In this document: in pieces, positions 46,648 to 57,535 of the stretch
Numbering within the stretch: position 1 is the first letter of the stretch
Layout: each line of letters begins with the position of its first letter
Source of the DNA: Bifidobacterium longum subsp. infantis ATCC 15697 = JCM 1222 = DSM 20088
Lineage (GTDB): Bacteria; Actinomycetota; Actinomycetes; Actinomycetales; Bifidobacteriaceae
Length of the DNA: 64,000 nucleotides
Assembly: GCF_000269965.1 (NCBI RefSeq)
Contig: NC_017219.1
Location: 2,046,001 to 2,110,000, forward strand
Direction of reading: 5' to 3'
Made by a program: the position numbers and the translations under genes
Notes under the pieces: generated by a model
Seen by the model: only the letters and a program-made list of their open reading frames with translations
Databases searched by the model: none
Told to the model about the DNA's origin: nothing

Positions 46648-47658
46648 CTGGTCCATCGCCTCGTAGGCGTCTTGGATATGGTCGAGGTCGTATTCGTCGG
46701 TGAACACGCGGCCGGGGTTGATTTCGCCCTTGAGCACCGCGTCGAGCAGTCCGCAGTCAAGGTCGTAGTGGCGCACGGGGGCCGGGCCGCCCTTGATGCC
46801 GATGTTGCCGTAGAACGTGCCTTCGGCGCTGATCTCCACGTCATGCGGCAGGCCCACACGGCCGATCACGCCACCGCGGCGAATCAGGCCAATCGCCGTG
46901 TCGAAGGACTGCTTGGAGCCCACGCATTCGAGAACTGCGTCGGCACCGTAACCGCCGGTCATTCCTAGCACCTTGTCAATAGCTTCTTGGCCGCGCTCGG
47001 GCACGATATCAGTCGCACCAAATTCGCGGGCGAGCGCCGCGCGATCCTCGTGACGGCTCATGGCGATGATGCGTTTCGCACCGAGCATCTTAGCGGCAAT
47101 CACACCGCACAGGCCGACTGCACCATCGCCCATGACCACGGCGGTGTCACCGGGCTTGACCTCGGCAGAAGCCGCCGCGTGATAACCGGTGGACATCACA
47201 TCGGAAATGGTCAGCAGCGATGCGAGCTGCTCATCGGAATAATCTTCCGGTGAACCGGGCACCTTGACCACGGTGCCGTCCGCCTCGGGCACACGCAGGT
47301 ATTCAGCCTGACAAGCGGAGAAGTAGCCGCCGTGCGGGCACACGGATTCGAAGCCGGCCTTGCATACCGGGCACTTGCCGCAGCTGTACGGGAATGGCAC
47401 GACCACGAAATCACCTGGCTTAACGGATTCGACCGCCGCGCCAACCTCTTCGACCACACCGATGGACTCGTGACCCACCTGGCTGTGCGCGGCCTGTCCG
47501 CTCAGCCCACGGAAGAACCACAAATCAGAGCCACACACGCACGTGCGCACCACGCGGATCACGATGTCATCATCCTGTTCACGCGTCGCCTTCGGCACTT
47601 CTTCCACGGCCATCTTGCCAGGCTCCACGAAAATCGCGGCTTTCATCATTTCGGTCAT
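46615..47658 (-). CDS. Zinc-dependent alcohol dehydrogenase (MDR family)
   Basis: 347 aa. Catalytic zinc ligands Cys in CVCGSDL, His-Glu in VGHESIG; structural zinc cysteines CGKCPVCKAGFESVCPHGG; NAD(P) motif GDGAVGLCG with SRHEDR after the second strand, which favours NADP. ATG 47658 has GGAG eight bases upstream; in-frame GTG 47667 and ATG 47664 sit too close to it. The upstream MerR gene is a pseudogene, so control by its normal regulator is probably lost. Confidence 0.92.
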   Translation of the reverse strand: MTEMMKAAIFVEPGKMAVEEVPKATREQDDDIVIRVVRTCVCGSDLWFFRGLSGQAAHSQVGHESIGVVEEVGAAVESVKPGDFVVVPFPYSCGKCPVCKAGFESVCPHGGYFSACQAEYLRVPEADGTVVKVPGSPEDYSDEQLASLLTISDVMSTGYHAAASAEVKPGDTAVVMGDGAVGLCGVIAAKMLGAKRIIAMSRHEDRAALAREFGATDIVPERGQEAIDKVLGMTGGYGADAVLECVGSKQSFDTAIGLIRRGGVIGRVGLPHDVEISAEGTFYGNIGIKGGPAPVRHYDLDCGLLDAVLKGEINPGRVFTDEYDLDHIQDAYEAMDQRKVIKALIRF

Positions 47659-47698
47659 GTCCATCACTCCTTTGTTGGGAATATCTGTCTATTGTCGT

Positions 47699-48021
47699 TT
47701 ATTGTTTGACGTCGGTTTGCAGGCGCTTCACCTGTTCGATGATGTTCCGGTTTTCTTCGATGAGCTGCTGCGCCTCCTCGTCGCGCCCCTCAGCCTTAGC
47801 CCGCCAGTACAGTGTCTTGAACGATACGTACGCCTGCTGCATTCGAATGGATTCGGCTTTGGCAGCGAGACGCAGGGCCTAGGCGCGATGCCCCGAACTC
47901 GGGTCGCGAGTGATGGGAGCGATAATGCCGATCTGCTCGTAGTAGCGCAGCGTGGACTCCGGAAGCCCGGAAATCATCGACGCCTCGCGAATCGTATGCC
48001 ATGCGGTCGTTGTGCTCATAT
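47699..48021 (-). pseudogene. MerR-family regulator pseudogene
   Basis: From ATG 48021 the HTH is typical (HTIREASMISGLPESTLRYYEQIGI...RDPSSGHR). Then a TAG stop (47879-47881) and loss of about 50 middle residues; the same frame resumes with a C-terminal helix (FKTLYWRAKAEGRDEEAQQ...LQTDVKQ). Adjacent to adh in the usual MerR-adh arrangement. Confidence 0.88.
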
Positions 48022-48037
48022 CGACAACTCTAAAAAC

Positions 48038-48058
48038 CTCAAGTACTTGAAGTAAAAC
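48038..48058 (-). promoter_or_regulatory. MerR-type operator/promoter
   Basis: Perfect dyad TCAAGT-ACTTGA (48041-48052) between a TTTACT -35-like and TAGAGT -10-like element on the minus strand, spaced 18 bp. MerR-family sites of the form CTCAAGT...ACTTGAG are well known. The site outlives the broken regulator. Confidence 0.6.
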
Positions 48059-48100
48059 GGCGACACGCCCATGGATGTCTTCTGCACGAGTAGGCTGGGA

Positions 48101-48191
48101 TTCGGCGATGGGACCCGCCTGAACTTGTTTCGAACCGCACACTGCTGATAGTTCCTACACACGATTTGACATTGCATGAAATCGTTGTGTC
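48101..48191 (+). ncRNA. Fluoride (crcB) riboswitch with expression-platform hairpin
   Basis: GGCGATG...CCCGCC...GAAC...CCGC...GCTGATAG...CCTAC in the order of the crcB aptamer (48104-48157). It is followed by a hairpin ACACACGATTT / AAATCGTTGTGT (about 48156-48191) that may terminate or hide translation signals. Directly upstream of crcB1-crcB2, the expected targets. Confidence 0.9.
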
Positions 48192-48226
48192 TTCAGCAGG
48201 ATTCAGCGGTTTCAGGAAAGGCTACT

Positions 48227-48763
48227 ATGGGTTCGCAATCCCCATCCGCAGGTGCCCGGCCGATTACGCACACGACCACTCCCCCGGCGCGCAAGCTCCC
48301 CGATATTCATCTTGATATTGTGTTGGTCGTCTTCTGCGGCGGCACTATTGGCACCGCGATTCGCTATGCGTTCGCGCAGATTCCCGCGGCTGGCAGCTTC
48401 CACACCGGCACGTTTGTGGCCAACATGCTGGCTTGCTTCTGCTATGCAGGGCTGACCGCTTACTTGGCCGGCGCTTCCCGGTTCGGTGCACGTTCCAAAG
48501 AACTTGCCAGTCGCGGACTCGGCATGGGCGTATGCGGTGGTTTGTCTACGATGTCGACGTTGGCATTGGAAGGCTTCACCGCGATTCGCGACGGTCAGGT
48601 GGCGGCCGGCATTGCCTATCTACTGGTGACGTTCGCGCTGGGTCTGGTTTGTGCGTCTGCCGGCGTGTGGGCAGGAACGCATCTGGCCGGCTCCTCGAAC
48701 GCATCCGCCGAAGCGTCCGCTGATACGAATGCCGCTACGACCAGCAAGGGAGGTAAGGCGTGA
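48227..48763 (+). CDS. crcB: Fluoride channel CrcB/Fluc, subunit 1
   Basis: 178 aa with four membrane helices (about 32-150), the CrcB signature GTFVANMLACF (N in helix 2) and CGGLSTMSTLALEG in helix 3 (central Phe box replaced by Leu/Met in part). The N- and C-terminal tails are Ser/Ala/Thr-rich. ATG 48227 is preceded by AAAGG. Paired crcB genes form inward/outward heterodimers in many Gram-positives. Confidence 0.9.
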   Translation: MGSQSPSAGARPITHTTTPPARKLPDIHLDIVLVVFCGGTIGTAIRYAFAQIPAAGSFHTGTFVANMLACFCYAGLTAYLAGASRFGARSKELASRGLGMGVCGGLSTMSTLALEGFTAIRDGQVAAGIAYLLVTFALGLVCASAGVWAGTHLAGSSNASAEASADTNAATTSKGGKA

Positions 48764-49128
48764 TGACCGTATTCCTACCAATCTTGGTCTGCCTGTGCGG
48801 CGGCGTAGGCGCCTCCTGCCGCTATCTGCTTGACGCGACCATCAAAACGTATTGGCAACGCGCATTCCCGCTGTCCACATTCACCATCAATCTCATCGCC
48901 GGATTCCTGACCGGTCTGGTTGCGGCGCTGGCACTGGGCGGGACACTTGATGAACCGTGGCGGCTGGTGCTGGCCACCGGTTTCCTCGGCGGATTCTCCA
49001 CGTTCTCGACCGCGATCAACGAAATGGTGACGCTCTTCCACAAACGCCGCTACCCCACGGCAACGGCCTATCTGGTGCTGTCGCTGGGTGTGCCGGTCGT
49101 TGCTGCGGCCTGCGGTTTTCTCGTCTGA
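48763..49128 (+). CDS. crcB: Fluoride channel CrcB/Fluc, subunit 2
   Basis: 121 aa, four helices: GGVGASCRYLLD, FTINLIAGFLTGL and GFLGGFSTFSTAINE are the canonical Fluc motifs with the phenylalanine box. ATG 48763 overlaps the crcB1 stop (TGATG); GTG 48760 is also possible. GGGAGG lies upstream in crcB1. Acts with subunit 1. Confidence 0.92.
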   Translation: MTVFLPILVCLCGGVGASCRYLLDATIKTYWQRAFPLSTFTINLIAGFLTGLVAALALGGTLDEPWRLVLATGFLGGFSTFSTAINEMVTLFHKRRYPTATAYLVLSLGVPVVAAACGFLV

Positions 49129-49202
49129 CCGCCACGACGATTCCCGACGCGGTCAGCGGTATCATTGCGAGGTCGAACGTCACAGGTACATCCGGGAGGT
49201 AT

Positions 49203-49697
49203 ATGGGCATGGCGAACAATGGAGCGGATGTGAAGCACAATCAGGGCGCGGACGTCACGAATGCCTCGGCCACAACGAACACTGCGGAAAATACCGTGGG
49301 CACGGCAACCCCGAAGCAAAATGGACTAGCCGTGTTGGGCAAGTATATGGGTGTTTCCGCCACGCAGACCATTGTGGAGTATGCGACGTTCGCCATCCTG
49401 CACTTGATCGGCGTGCCCTCGCAGATCTCCAACGGTATCGCCGTGGTGTGTTCGGCGACCTACAACTTCGTGATGAACCGCAACGTGACGTTCAAATCGT
49501 CAAGCAACTTCACCCGCTCCGTGGCGCTGTTCGTGCTGCTATGGGACTGGTTCGCTGTGGCGTTCGTAATCATGGTGGTAATCGCCTTCGCCATCATCGG
49601 CATGCAACGTGCGATGTCCTCAACGACTAGGCAGAACACTCATGGCAATCATCACGACAACATCCTCAGTCAACGCGGATACCATCGCGCCGACTGA
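49203..49697 (+). CDS. GtrA-like membrane protein with atypical C terminus
   Basis: 164 aa. After a polar Asn/Thr/Ala-rich N terminus (about 45 residues) two GtrA-type helices are clear: VSATQTIVEYATFAIL and SNGIAVVCSATYNFVMNRNVTFKSS. The expected helices 3-4 are not recognisable; instead one hydrophobic stretch (WFAVAFVIMVVIAFAIIG) and a polar tail follow, so the 3' half may be foreign or shifted. GGAGG precedes ATG 49203. Confidence 0.7.
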   Translation: MGMANNGADVKHNQGADVTNASATTNTAENTVGTATPKQNGLAVLGKYMGVSATQTIVEYATFAILHLIGVPSQISNGIAVVCSATYNFVMNRNVTFKSSSNFTRSVALFVLLWDWFAVAFVIMVVIAFAIIGMQRAMSSTTRQNTHGNHHDNILSQRGYHRAD

Positions 49698-49781
49698 TTG
49701 CACCGACATATCACGACAACGAATAGGAGGCATATGACTCATTCATATGCCGCTTATTCGTATTTCAGAGCACTTATCAGA

Positions 49782-50846
49782 TCAGAAGAACAGCACCGCG
49801 ACGCCTGCCGCGAAGCACATGAGCAGGATCGAGGTCAGGAAGCTGGCGAGCATGGGCTTCTTGCCTTTGGAAGCGATGGCCTTGAAGTTCACATTGATGC
49901 CAAGCGCGGCCATGGCCATACCGAGTACTATGTACGCGAAGTCCACAAGCTGCGGGGTGATGAAGGCGATGAACGGCACGAAAGTGCCGATGATCGAAGC
50001 GCCGATAAAGCCGAGCATGAACCACGGGAAGGCCACGGTCTTCTTGCCGGTGTTCTCCACCTCAGAGTGCTTCTTCTCCCACCAGATAGCGATAATGATG
50101 GCGGCGAACACGAGCATGAGCACGCGGGAGAGCTTCATGATGGTGGCGATGTCCACCGCGCCGAAAGCGTCGCCGGCGGCGACCGCATGGGCGATTTCGT
50201 GCAGGGAAGCACCGGCGGTGATGCCCAGCTGGTCCTTGGTCATGCCGGTCAGCGGGCCGAGCGCGATCTCCAGCAACGCGAACACAGTACCCATAATGGC
50301 TACGATGGCCACGGCCATGGTCACGTCGTTGTCCTTCTCGTCCTGCTTGTCCTCAGACACCTTGATGGAACCGGCCAGACCCATGACGGCGGCCGCACCG
50401 CAGATGCCGGTGCCACCGGCGGTCAGGATGGCGAGCATCGGGTCGACACCGAGCTTGCGGGCGATGGCATAGCACACGATGATGGTCAGCGTGACGACCA
50501 CAGCGGCGATCGGCAGACACTTGATGCCCTGCGTGAACAGCACGGCGAGGTTGAGCTTGAAACCGAGCAGGATGATGCCGAGGCGCAGCAACTTGTTGGA
50601 AATCAAGCCAGCGGCGTCCTTGACGCCTGCCTTGCGGCCATCATTGGAACCGACGTAGGCACTGCGGATCGGGAACTGGATGATCATACCGATGAGCAGC
50701 GCGATGATAAGCGCGCCGAACAGGCTGAATCCGGGGAACTGCTTGAGCCAGGAGGCGAACAGCGAAGCCAGCAGAGTCAGAACGCCAATGAACAACATGT
50801 CAACGGCGGCAATGCGCTTCCACCATTTTGTACAGAACTCTCTCAT
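49782..50846 (-). CDS. yeiH: YeiH-family putative sulfate/anion exporter (UPF0324)
   Basis: 354 aa, about ten helices. Family stretches: ALLIGMIIQ, LLRLGIILLGFKLNL, ILTAGGTGICGAAAVMGLAG, ASLHEIAHAVAAG and the C-terminal ALGINVNFKAI. Function in bacteria not firmly known; sulfate or sulfonate-linked export is proposed. Next to a decayed LysR gene, mirroring yeiE-yeiH of enterobacteria. Confidence 0.9.
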   Translation of the reverse strand: MREFCTKWWKRIAAVDMLFIGVLTLLASLFASWLKQFPGFSLFGALIIALLIGMIIQFPIRSAYVGSNDGRKAGVKDAAGLISNKLLRLGIILLGFKLNLAVLFTQGIKCLPIAAVVVTLTIIVCYAIARKLGVDPMLAILTAGGTGICGAAAVMGLAGSIKVSEDKQDEKDNDVTMAVAIVAIMGTVFALLEIALGPLTGMTKDQLGITAGASLHEIAHAVAAGDAFGAVDIATIMKLSRVLMLVFAAIIIAIWWEKKHSEVENTGKKTVAFPWFMLGFIGASIIGTFVPFIAFITPQLVDFAYIVLGMAMAALGINVNFKAIASKGKKPMLASFLTSILLMCFAAGVAVLFF

Positions 50847-50960
50847 GGTGTCTATTGAATCTCAAGCGTTTACATCGGTCAAATCATTGCTACCAATACA
50901 TATCATCGATTTTGCCGATACCACATTTTGGCTCCCCTCTGACGGGAGACAAGGCACTGA

Positions 50961-51590
50961 CTATCCGCGCAACACAGCGATAATCGCTTCCACCAGCTCT
51001 CGCTGATCGTGCGTCAGGCCGGATCTCGGCACCAAGGCATAGAAACGGCGCACGAATTCGTCTCCGAGCTTTCGCGCCGGCACTCCAGAAGGCACTGCGG
51101 CTTCCGAAATCAGCGACTACCCAAAGCCGGAAGACAACGCCGCCGCAATCGCGGCATTGCTGGACACCTCCATTGTGCGAGGCGGCAAACCCTGCATAGT
51201 CTTGAAATACAAATCCGTGTAATACCGCACACCGGAACCGTGCTCGCGCACCATCCATACGCCGTCTGGTTCTCCCGCCAAGACCAGCCGGTCCTCGCAC
51301 AGGGTGACACGATCCACCGAATCATTGACGATCGGCTTTTCCACCACGCCCAAATGCACGGCTTTCATGCTTGCCTGGCCAAGAATGGCGTCCGAGTTCA
51401 TCACCTGCACGGCAAAATCGAACCCATCCATGTTCCGGGCCATGACCGGCAATGACTTGGGAAGCAATATTGCGGCGGTCGTATGCGAGAACGAGACCGC
51501 CAATGGCTCTCGATCCTCCTGCACGCGGGCAATCTGCTCGCGCGTATCACGCCATAATCCATCAATACCAATGGCAGTCTGATACAGCAT
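50961..51590 (-). pseudogene. LysR-type regulator pseudogene beside yeiH
   Basis: The effector domain reads from LYQTAIGIDGLWRDTREQ through PRTMEVSSNAAIAAALSSGFG, then a TAG stop (51114-51116) interrupts, and the frame continues with SLISEAAVPSG...IIAVLRG to 50961. Upstream (51591-51690) only scraps such as LDALVLLSN of the HTH region remain in broken frames. YeiE-type LysR regulators normally control yeiH. Confidence 0.85.
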
Positions 51591-51718
51591 CCGCCCGGCC
51601 TGCCATCAGTGTCATACCGGGCAACAACCCTCGCAGTGCAGCAGTCCGTTTATCTATTGGAAAGCAACACTAGCGCATCCAGGCCGGAAGTCGTGGTACA
51701 TATCCATACCTGCTGCGG

Positions 51719-51764
51719 TTATAGGAAATCCCCTCTGAGTTTCCTCGAAGGGGATTTCCTATAA
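51719..51764 (-). terminator. Terminator-like hairpin after tuf
   Basis: Perfect 16-base arms (51719-51734 and 51749-51764, with GGAAATCCCCT) and a 14-nt loop, about 35 nt downstream of the tuf stop. No T tract, but stem strength and place suggest the end of the tuf transcript. Confidence 0.75.
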
Positions 51765-51799
51765 CGCTAGTTCAAGCGAAGATTCTTGTCTGATGAAAA

Positions 51800-52999
<1,200 letters not shown>

Positions 53000-53107
53000 T
53001 ACTTTTGTCCTCCTGGACGTCTCGTGAGTTTCCTGCGCCCTTTCGCACAGGGACTCGCTTATTCTACTGGGTTTCTGGGTTATGTGCCACTTTGAAGAGC
53101 CAGAACC

Positions 53108-53139
53108 CAGTCAGCGGTATACGATACTACCGCTGACTG
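53108..53139 (-). terminator. Hairpin between fusA and tuf
   Basis: Twelve-base arms CAGTCAGCGGTA and TACCGCTGACTG with an 8-nt loop, 33 nt after the fusA stop. It may end or attenuate the rpsL-rpsG-fusA transcript before tuf. Confidence 0.7.
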
Positions 53140-53171
53140 GAGACACCGGCCACTTCATGATGTGGCGCGTG

Positions 53172-55295
53172 TCACTCGCCGCGCTGGGCCTTGATGATCT
53201 CCTCGGAGACGCTCTTCGGCACCTCGTCGTAGGAGTCCATCTCCATGGTGAACATGGCGCGGCCCTGGGTCTTGGAACGCAAGTCGCCGATGTAGCCGAA
53301 CATCTCGGACAGCGGGACCTTGGCGTCGATGACCTTGACGCCGACGCCGTCGGTCATGGACTGGATGTTGCCGCGGCGCTGGTTCAGATCGCCGATGACT
53401 TCGCCCATGTACTCTTCCGGCGTGCGGACCTCGACCTTCATGATCGGCTCGAGGATGACCGGCTTGGCCTTCGGGGCGGCTTCCTTGAAGCACATGGAGC
53501 CCGCGAGCTTGAAGGCCATTTCGGAGGAATCGACCGGGTGCATCTGGCCGTCGGTGACGGTGGCCTTGACGCCCACGACCGGGAAGCCGGCGAGGATACC
53601 GGATTCCATGGCCTCCTTGACACCGGCCTCGATGGGGCCGATGAATTCGCCGGAGATGTGGCCGCCGGTGACCTGGTTCTCGAACTCGAAGGTCTTGCCC
53701 TCGGTGGTGTCGAGCGGCTCGAAGTTCATCAGGACCTTTGCGAACTGGCCGGAACCACCGGTCTGCTTCTTGTGGGTGTAGCCCTGGTCCATGACGGCCT
53801 TGCGGATGGTCTCGCGGTAGGCGACCTGCGGCTTGCCCTGGTTGCACTCGACCTTGAATTCACGACGCATACGGTCGACGATGATGTCGAGCTGGAGCTC
53901 GCCCATGCCGGCGATCAGGGTCTGGCCGGACTCTTCGTCGGTCGTGACCTGGAAGGTCGGATCCTCTTCGGCCAGCTTGGACAGGGCGATGCCCATCTTC
54001 TCCTGATCGGCCTTGGTCTTCGGCTCGACGGCCACCTGGATCACCGGATCCGGGAAGGTCATGGAGTCGAGGGTGATCGGGTCGTTGATGGAGCACAGGG
54101 TGTCGCCGGTGGTGACGTTCTTCAGGCCCACGAAGGTGTAGATGTTACCGGCGTCGGCGCGGTCCATCGGGTTTTCCTTATCGGCGTGCATCTGGAAGAT
54201 CTTGCCGATGCGTTCCTTCTTCTCGCGGGTGGAGTCGAGCACGGAGTCGCCCGGCACGACGGAGCCGGAGTAGACGCGCACGAACACGAGCTTGCCGTAG
54301 AACGGGTGAGTGGAGATCTTGAAGACCAGAGCCGAGAACGGATCGGTCTTGACCGGGTGACGGTCGATCTCGACGGACTCGTCGCCGGGCTTGTAGCCCT
54401 TGATGGCCGGCACGTCCTCGGGGGACGGCAGGTAGTCGACGACGCCGTCCAGCATCGGCTGAACGCCCTTGTCCTTGAAGGCGGAGCCGCAGAAGACCGG
54501 GAAGGCTTCCTTGGCGATGGTGAGCTTGCGCACGCCGGCGCGGATGTCTTCCTTGGACAGGTCGCCGTCCTCGAAGAACTTGTTCATGAGTTCGTCGTCG
54601 GCTTCGGCGGCGGCTTCCACGAGCTTCTCGTGGTACTCCTGGGCCTTGTCCTTGAGATCGTCCGGAATCTCGGTGGTGTCGTACTTGGCGCCGAGCTCCT
54701 CGGTGCCGTTCCACACGTAGGCCTGCATCTCGACCAGGTCGACGACGCCGGTGAAGTCGTTCTCGGCGCCGATCGGCAGCTGCATCACGATCGGAGCGGC
54801 GCCCAGCTTCTCCTTGATGGTGTCGACGGAGTAGTAGAAGTTCGCGCCCAGCTTGTCCATCTTGTTGATGAAGCAGATGCGCGGAACGCCGTACTTGTCA
54901 GCCTGACGCCACACGGTCTCGGACTGCGGCTCCACGCCCTCCTTGCCGTCGAACACGGCGACGGCGCCATCGAGCACGCGCAGGGAGCGCTCGACCTCGG
55001 CCGTGAAGTCCACGTGGCCGGGGGTGTCGATGATGTTGATCTGGAACTTGTCCTTGGTGTCGTGGGACTGACGGCTCCAGAAGCAGGTGGTGGCGGCGGA
55101 CTGGATGGTGATGCCACGTTCCTGCTCCTGCGCCATGAAGTCCATGGTGGAGGCGCCGTCGTGGGTCTCGCCGATCTTGTAGTTCTTACCGGTGTAGAAC
55201 AGAATACGCTCGGTAGTGGTGGTCTTGCCGGCATCGATGTGAGCCATGATGCCGATATTGCGGACGTCGTGGAGGTCCGAAATCTCTTCAGCCAT
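53172..55295 (-). CDS. fusA: Elongation factor G
   Basis: 707 aa translocase. GTP motifs [31 protein letters not shown]; domains II-V complete through [14 protein letters not shown] 55295 with AAGGA upstream is chosen; 13 further in-frame codons upstream overlap the rpsG stop and lack a start signal. Confidence 0.98.
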   Translation of the reverse strand: MAEEISDLHDVRNIGIMAHIDAGKTTTTERILFYTGKNYKIGETHDGASTMDFMAQEQERGITIQSAATTCFWSRQSHDTKDKFQINIIDTPGHVDFTAEVERSLRVLDGAVAVFDGKEGVEPQSETVWRQADKYGVPRICFINKMDKLGANFYYSVDTIKEKLGAAPIVMQLPIGAENDFTGVVDLVEMQAYVWNGTEELGAKYDTTEIPDDLKDKAQEYHEKLVEAAAEADDELMNKFFEDGDLSKEDIRAGVRKLTIAKEAFPVFCGSAFKDKGVQPMLDGVVDYLPSPEDVPAIKGYKPGDESVEIDRHPVKTDPFSALVFKISTHPFYGKLVFVRVYSGSVVPGDSVLDSTREKKERIGKIFQMHADKENPMDRADAGNIYTFVGLKNVTTGDTLCSINDPITLDSMTFPDPVIQVAVEPKTKADQEKMGIALSKLAEEDPTFQVTTDEESGQTLIAGMGELQLDIIVDRMRREFKVECNQGKPQVAYRETIRKAVMDQGYTHKKQTGGSGQFAKVLMNFEPLDTTEGKTFEFENQVTGGHISGEFIGPIEAGVKEAMESGILAGFPVVGVKATVTDGQMHPVDSSEMAFKLAGSMCFKEAAPKAKPVILEPIMKVEVRTPEEYMGEVIGDLNQRRGNIQSMTDGVGVKVIDAKVPLSEMFGYIGDLRSKTQGRAMFTMEMDSYDEVPKSVSEEIIKAQRGE

Positions 55296-55327
55296 CTTTT
55301 TCCTTAGTTTGTGCTCAGGGCGAGTGA

Positions 55328-55798
55328 TTACCAACGGTAATGAGCGAAGGCCTTGTTGGCCTCCGCCATCTTATGAGTATCCTCGCGGCGCTTGACAGAA
55401 GCGCCGAGGCCGTTGGAGGCGTCCAGGATCTCGTTGGCGAGACGCTCGGCCATGGTCTTCTCACGACGGGCGCGGGAGAAGTCGGTCAGCCAGCGCAGCG
55501 ACAGGGTGTTGGCGCGGTTCGGCTTGACTTCGACCGGCACCTGGTAGGTGGCGCCGCCGACGCGGCGGGAGCGGACCTCGAGGGACGGGCGGATGTTGTC
55601 CAGGGCGCGCTTGAGCACGGCCACCGGCTCCTGTTCGGTCTTCTCCTTGACCATGTCGAGCGCGGAATAGACGATGTCCTCGGCGATCGACTTCTTGCCG
55701 TCAAGCAGAATCTTGTTGATGAGCTGCGCCACCACGGTGGAACCGTAGATCGGATCGGGCAGCACGACGTGCTTCTTGGAAGGTCCCTTACGTGACAT
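55328..55798 (-). CDS. rpsG: 30S ribosomal protein S7
   Basis: 156 aa with the conserved N terminus [11 protein letters not shown] and [11 protein letters not shown] core; binds 16S rRNA 3' domain. Five nt after rpsL. Confidence 0.98.
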   Translation of the reverse strand: MSRKGPSKKHVVLPDPIYGSTVVAQLINKILLDGKKSIAEDIVYSALDMVKEKTEQEPVAVLKRALDNIRPSLEVRSRRVGGATYQVPVEVKPNRANTLSLRWLTDFSRARREKTMAERLANEILDASNGLGASVKRREDTHKMAEANKAFAHYRW

Positions 55799-55803
55799 AT
55801 TAC

Positions 55804-56175
55804 TTACTTCGCCTTCTTTGCTCCATACAGGGAACGACCCTGCTTACGGTCCTTGACTCCCTGGGTATCGAGCGCGCCGCGCACGATGTGGTAACGCACA
55901 CCCGGGAGATCCTTCACACGGCCGCCACGCACGAGCACGATGGAGTGCTCCTGCAGGTTGTGGCCCTCGCCCGGAATGTAGGCGGTGACTTCGATGCCCG
56001 AGGACAGGCGCACACGGGCGACCTTACGCAGAGCCGAGTTCGGCTTCCTCGGGGTGGTGGTGTAGACACGGGTGCACACGCCGCGACGCAGCGGGCTGCC
56101 CTTCAGGGCCAAAGTCTTGGACTTCTTCGGCTTTGCCTGACGTCCCTTACGGACGAGCTGTTCGATAGTAGGCAA
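55804..56175 (-). CDS. rpsL: 30S ribosomal protein S12, K43R variant
   Basis: 123 aa decoding-centre protein. TTG start (56173-56175) with GGAG eight bases upstream. The conserved loop reads [13 protein letters not shown]: residue 43 is Arg (codon AGG, complement of 56047-56049) where the wild-type is Lys (AAG). K43R (K42R in E. coli mature numbering) is a classical streptomycin-resistance substitution with little fitness cost. The other hot spot, Lys 88 in the [12 protein letters not shown] loop, is unchanged. First gene of the str operon. Confidence 0.97.
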   Translation of the reverse strand: MPTIEQLVRKGRQAKPKKSKTLALKGSPLRRGVCTRVYTTTPRKPNSALRKVARVRLSSGIEVTAYIPGEGHNLQEHSIVLVRGGRVKDLPGVRYHIVRGALDTQGVKDRKQGRSLYGAKKAK

Positions 56176-56705
56176 CTTGAATTCTCCGATTCAGTGGTTT
56201 CTCTTGCTTTGGTGCGGCCGCCGCACTGCGCCCACACTTTTCAGCACACTCGCTTGGTATCCGCCTGTTGGCGACACCCGACGAATCGGAAAAGATAGCC
56301 CAGTCCACCGGCCCGATGGCCTTCGCCCCTCCCGTCGGCGCATTACTGCGTGCGATCAGCGGTTTGAAGGATATCCCAACTCGCTCGCCTGTCACATAAG
56401 GCGCGCTGTTGGCACACACGAATATCTATATTACGATTCCGCCGGACAACGACGCGCCGAGGGATGGCGCGGGTCCTCGGACGACGAACGCCCCCGCGCG
56501 AGCCTTGCCGCGCGGGGGCGTCGCCCAGGAGGTTACATCATATCTCTTCTCGCCACATACCACCTGCATACCATTGACGTTCAGCACGCCCTTCGTGCTC
56601 TTCCATATACGATGGGAACCTCCGGCGGCCCGGCCTCCTTGCCGTACTACCTTGCCGCTTTCCTCACCATCGATTCTACCAAAACCACCCTGGCGAAACG
56701 CGAGC
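56176..56705 (-). promoter_or_regulatory. rpsL upstream region with very stable GC hairpin
   Basis: 530 bp without a convincing gene. Contains 13-base perfect arms ACGCCCCCGCGCG (56488-56500) and complement (56509-56521) with an 8-nt loop, and AT-rich -10-like words near 56425-56440 (TAATATAGATAT on the minus strand) that could drive the str operon, leaving a leader of about 250 nt. The GC hairpin upstream may shield it from outside transcription. Confidence 0.5.
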
Positions 56706-57423
56706 CCCGTTGTCTATTTAGAGGTGCAACACCGCTGTTGATCCTGCAATTCCCGCAGTTCCCCGGCCATGCCCATCCGAATCTCGCCGCGTTCGGGCGG
56801 ATACCGGCGGATCATGCCGTTCCAGTTCTCGTCGCCTCCCCGCCGCCGGCTGGAGTATGGGTCGGCGAAGCACGTGTCCATGCCCGGCCCGTCGCGCAGG
56901 CGCGTGCGACGGGCGAACCCGGCGCCGTCGTCGCACGTGACGGCGACGCGCGCCGGCCGGCGGCGGACGCTCGGAGATGGGAACCCGTCCGGGAATCGGG
57001 AAACGCGACGTCCTCCCGCCGCCACGCCCGCGCCGCCACCCGCGACCACAGGCGTTCGCATGACGGGCGGTGGTGTCTGCGTGGTTTGGCGCGCCTGCGG
57101 TCGGCCTTGCGCCGCGCGGGGCCGGCGATGTAGCAGCGGCCCGTCTTCGGACGCTTCGGCCGGTACGGCCGTCAGGACTCGTTCTCGTTGGACGGGAACC
57201 ACGTGTCGCGCCTGATCTCCCTGCTGATGCTGGACGGGCTGCGTCCCGGCAAACGGGCCATCTTCCTGACGCCCGTGCCGTTGCCAACCTCGATCCGGAT
57301 GACCTGGAGTTCCTCTTCCGACAGGTGCGAATATACTTCTCCCATGGGTGCGACATCCCTTCGGACTGGTTATCCGGACGATCTCCAATCCAACGGGCGT
57401 TGCACTTTCATTTAGACAACGGG
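56706..57423 (-). mobile_element. IS30-family remnant with internal deletion
   Basis: Terminal repeats CCCGTTGTCTATTTAGA...GTGCAAC (56706 onward) and CCCGTTGTCTAAATGAA...GTGCAAC (complement from 57423) bound 718 bp, short of the usual 1.1 kb. The transposase N terminus starts at ATG 57345 (HLSEEELQVIRIEVGNG, HTH SPSSISREIRR), is stopped by TGA, and the middle is missing; the C-terminal part (FADPYSSRRRGGDENWNGMIRRY) survives in a shifted frame. Confidence 0.88.
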
Positions 57424-57427
57424 CCAC

Positions 57428-57465
57428 TTGCTTCTGTGCACCGGTTGATATACTGTTTATGTCAA
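57428..57465 (+). promoter_or_regulatory. Candidate promoter/operator of the Abi gene
   Basis: TTGCTT (57428-57433), 15 bp, TATACT (57449-57454). The -10 sits within a dyad TTGATATA-n4-TTATGTCAA (57445-57465). The promoter begins right at the IS30 right end, so the gene may depend on DNA brought or left by the IS. Confidence 0.4.
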
Positions 57466-57535
57466 CAGTAGCCTCCAAGCCTCCTAACAGTGCTCAAATC
57501 CGGGGGCTCTTGTTTTATCCATGGGAGGCGGAGAG

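Noticed and set aside
53082-55307. 741-codon plus-strand frame
   Set aside because: Antisense of fusA, same cause; no start signal or domain.
56147-56419. 90-codon minus-strand frame overlapping the rpsL start
   Set aside because: Overlaps rpsL by 29 nt out of frame, no ribosome binding site and no recognisable domain; region better explained as the str operon leader.
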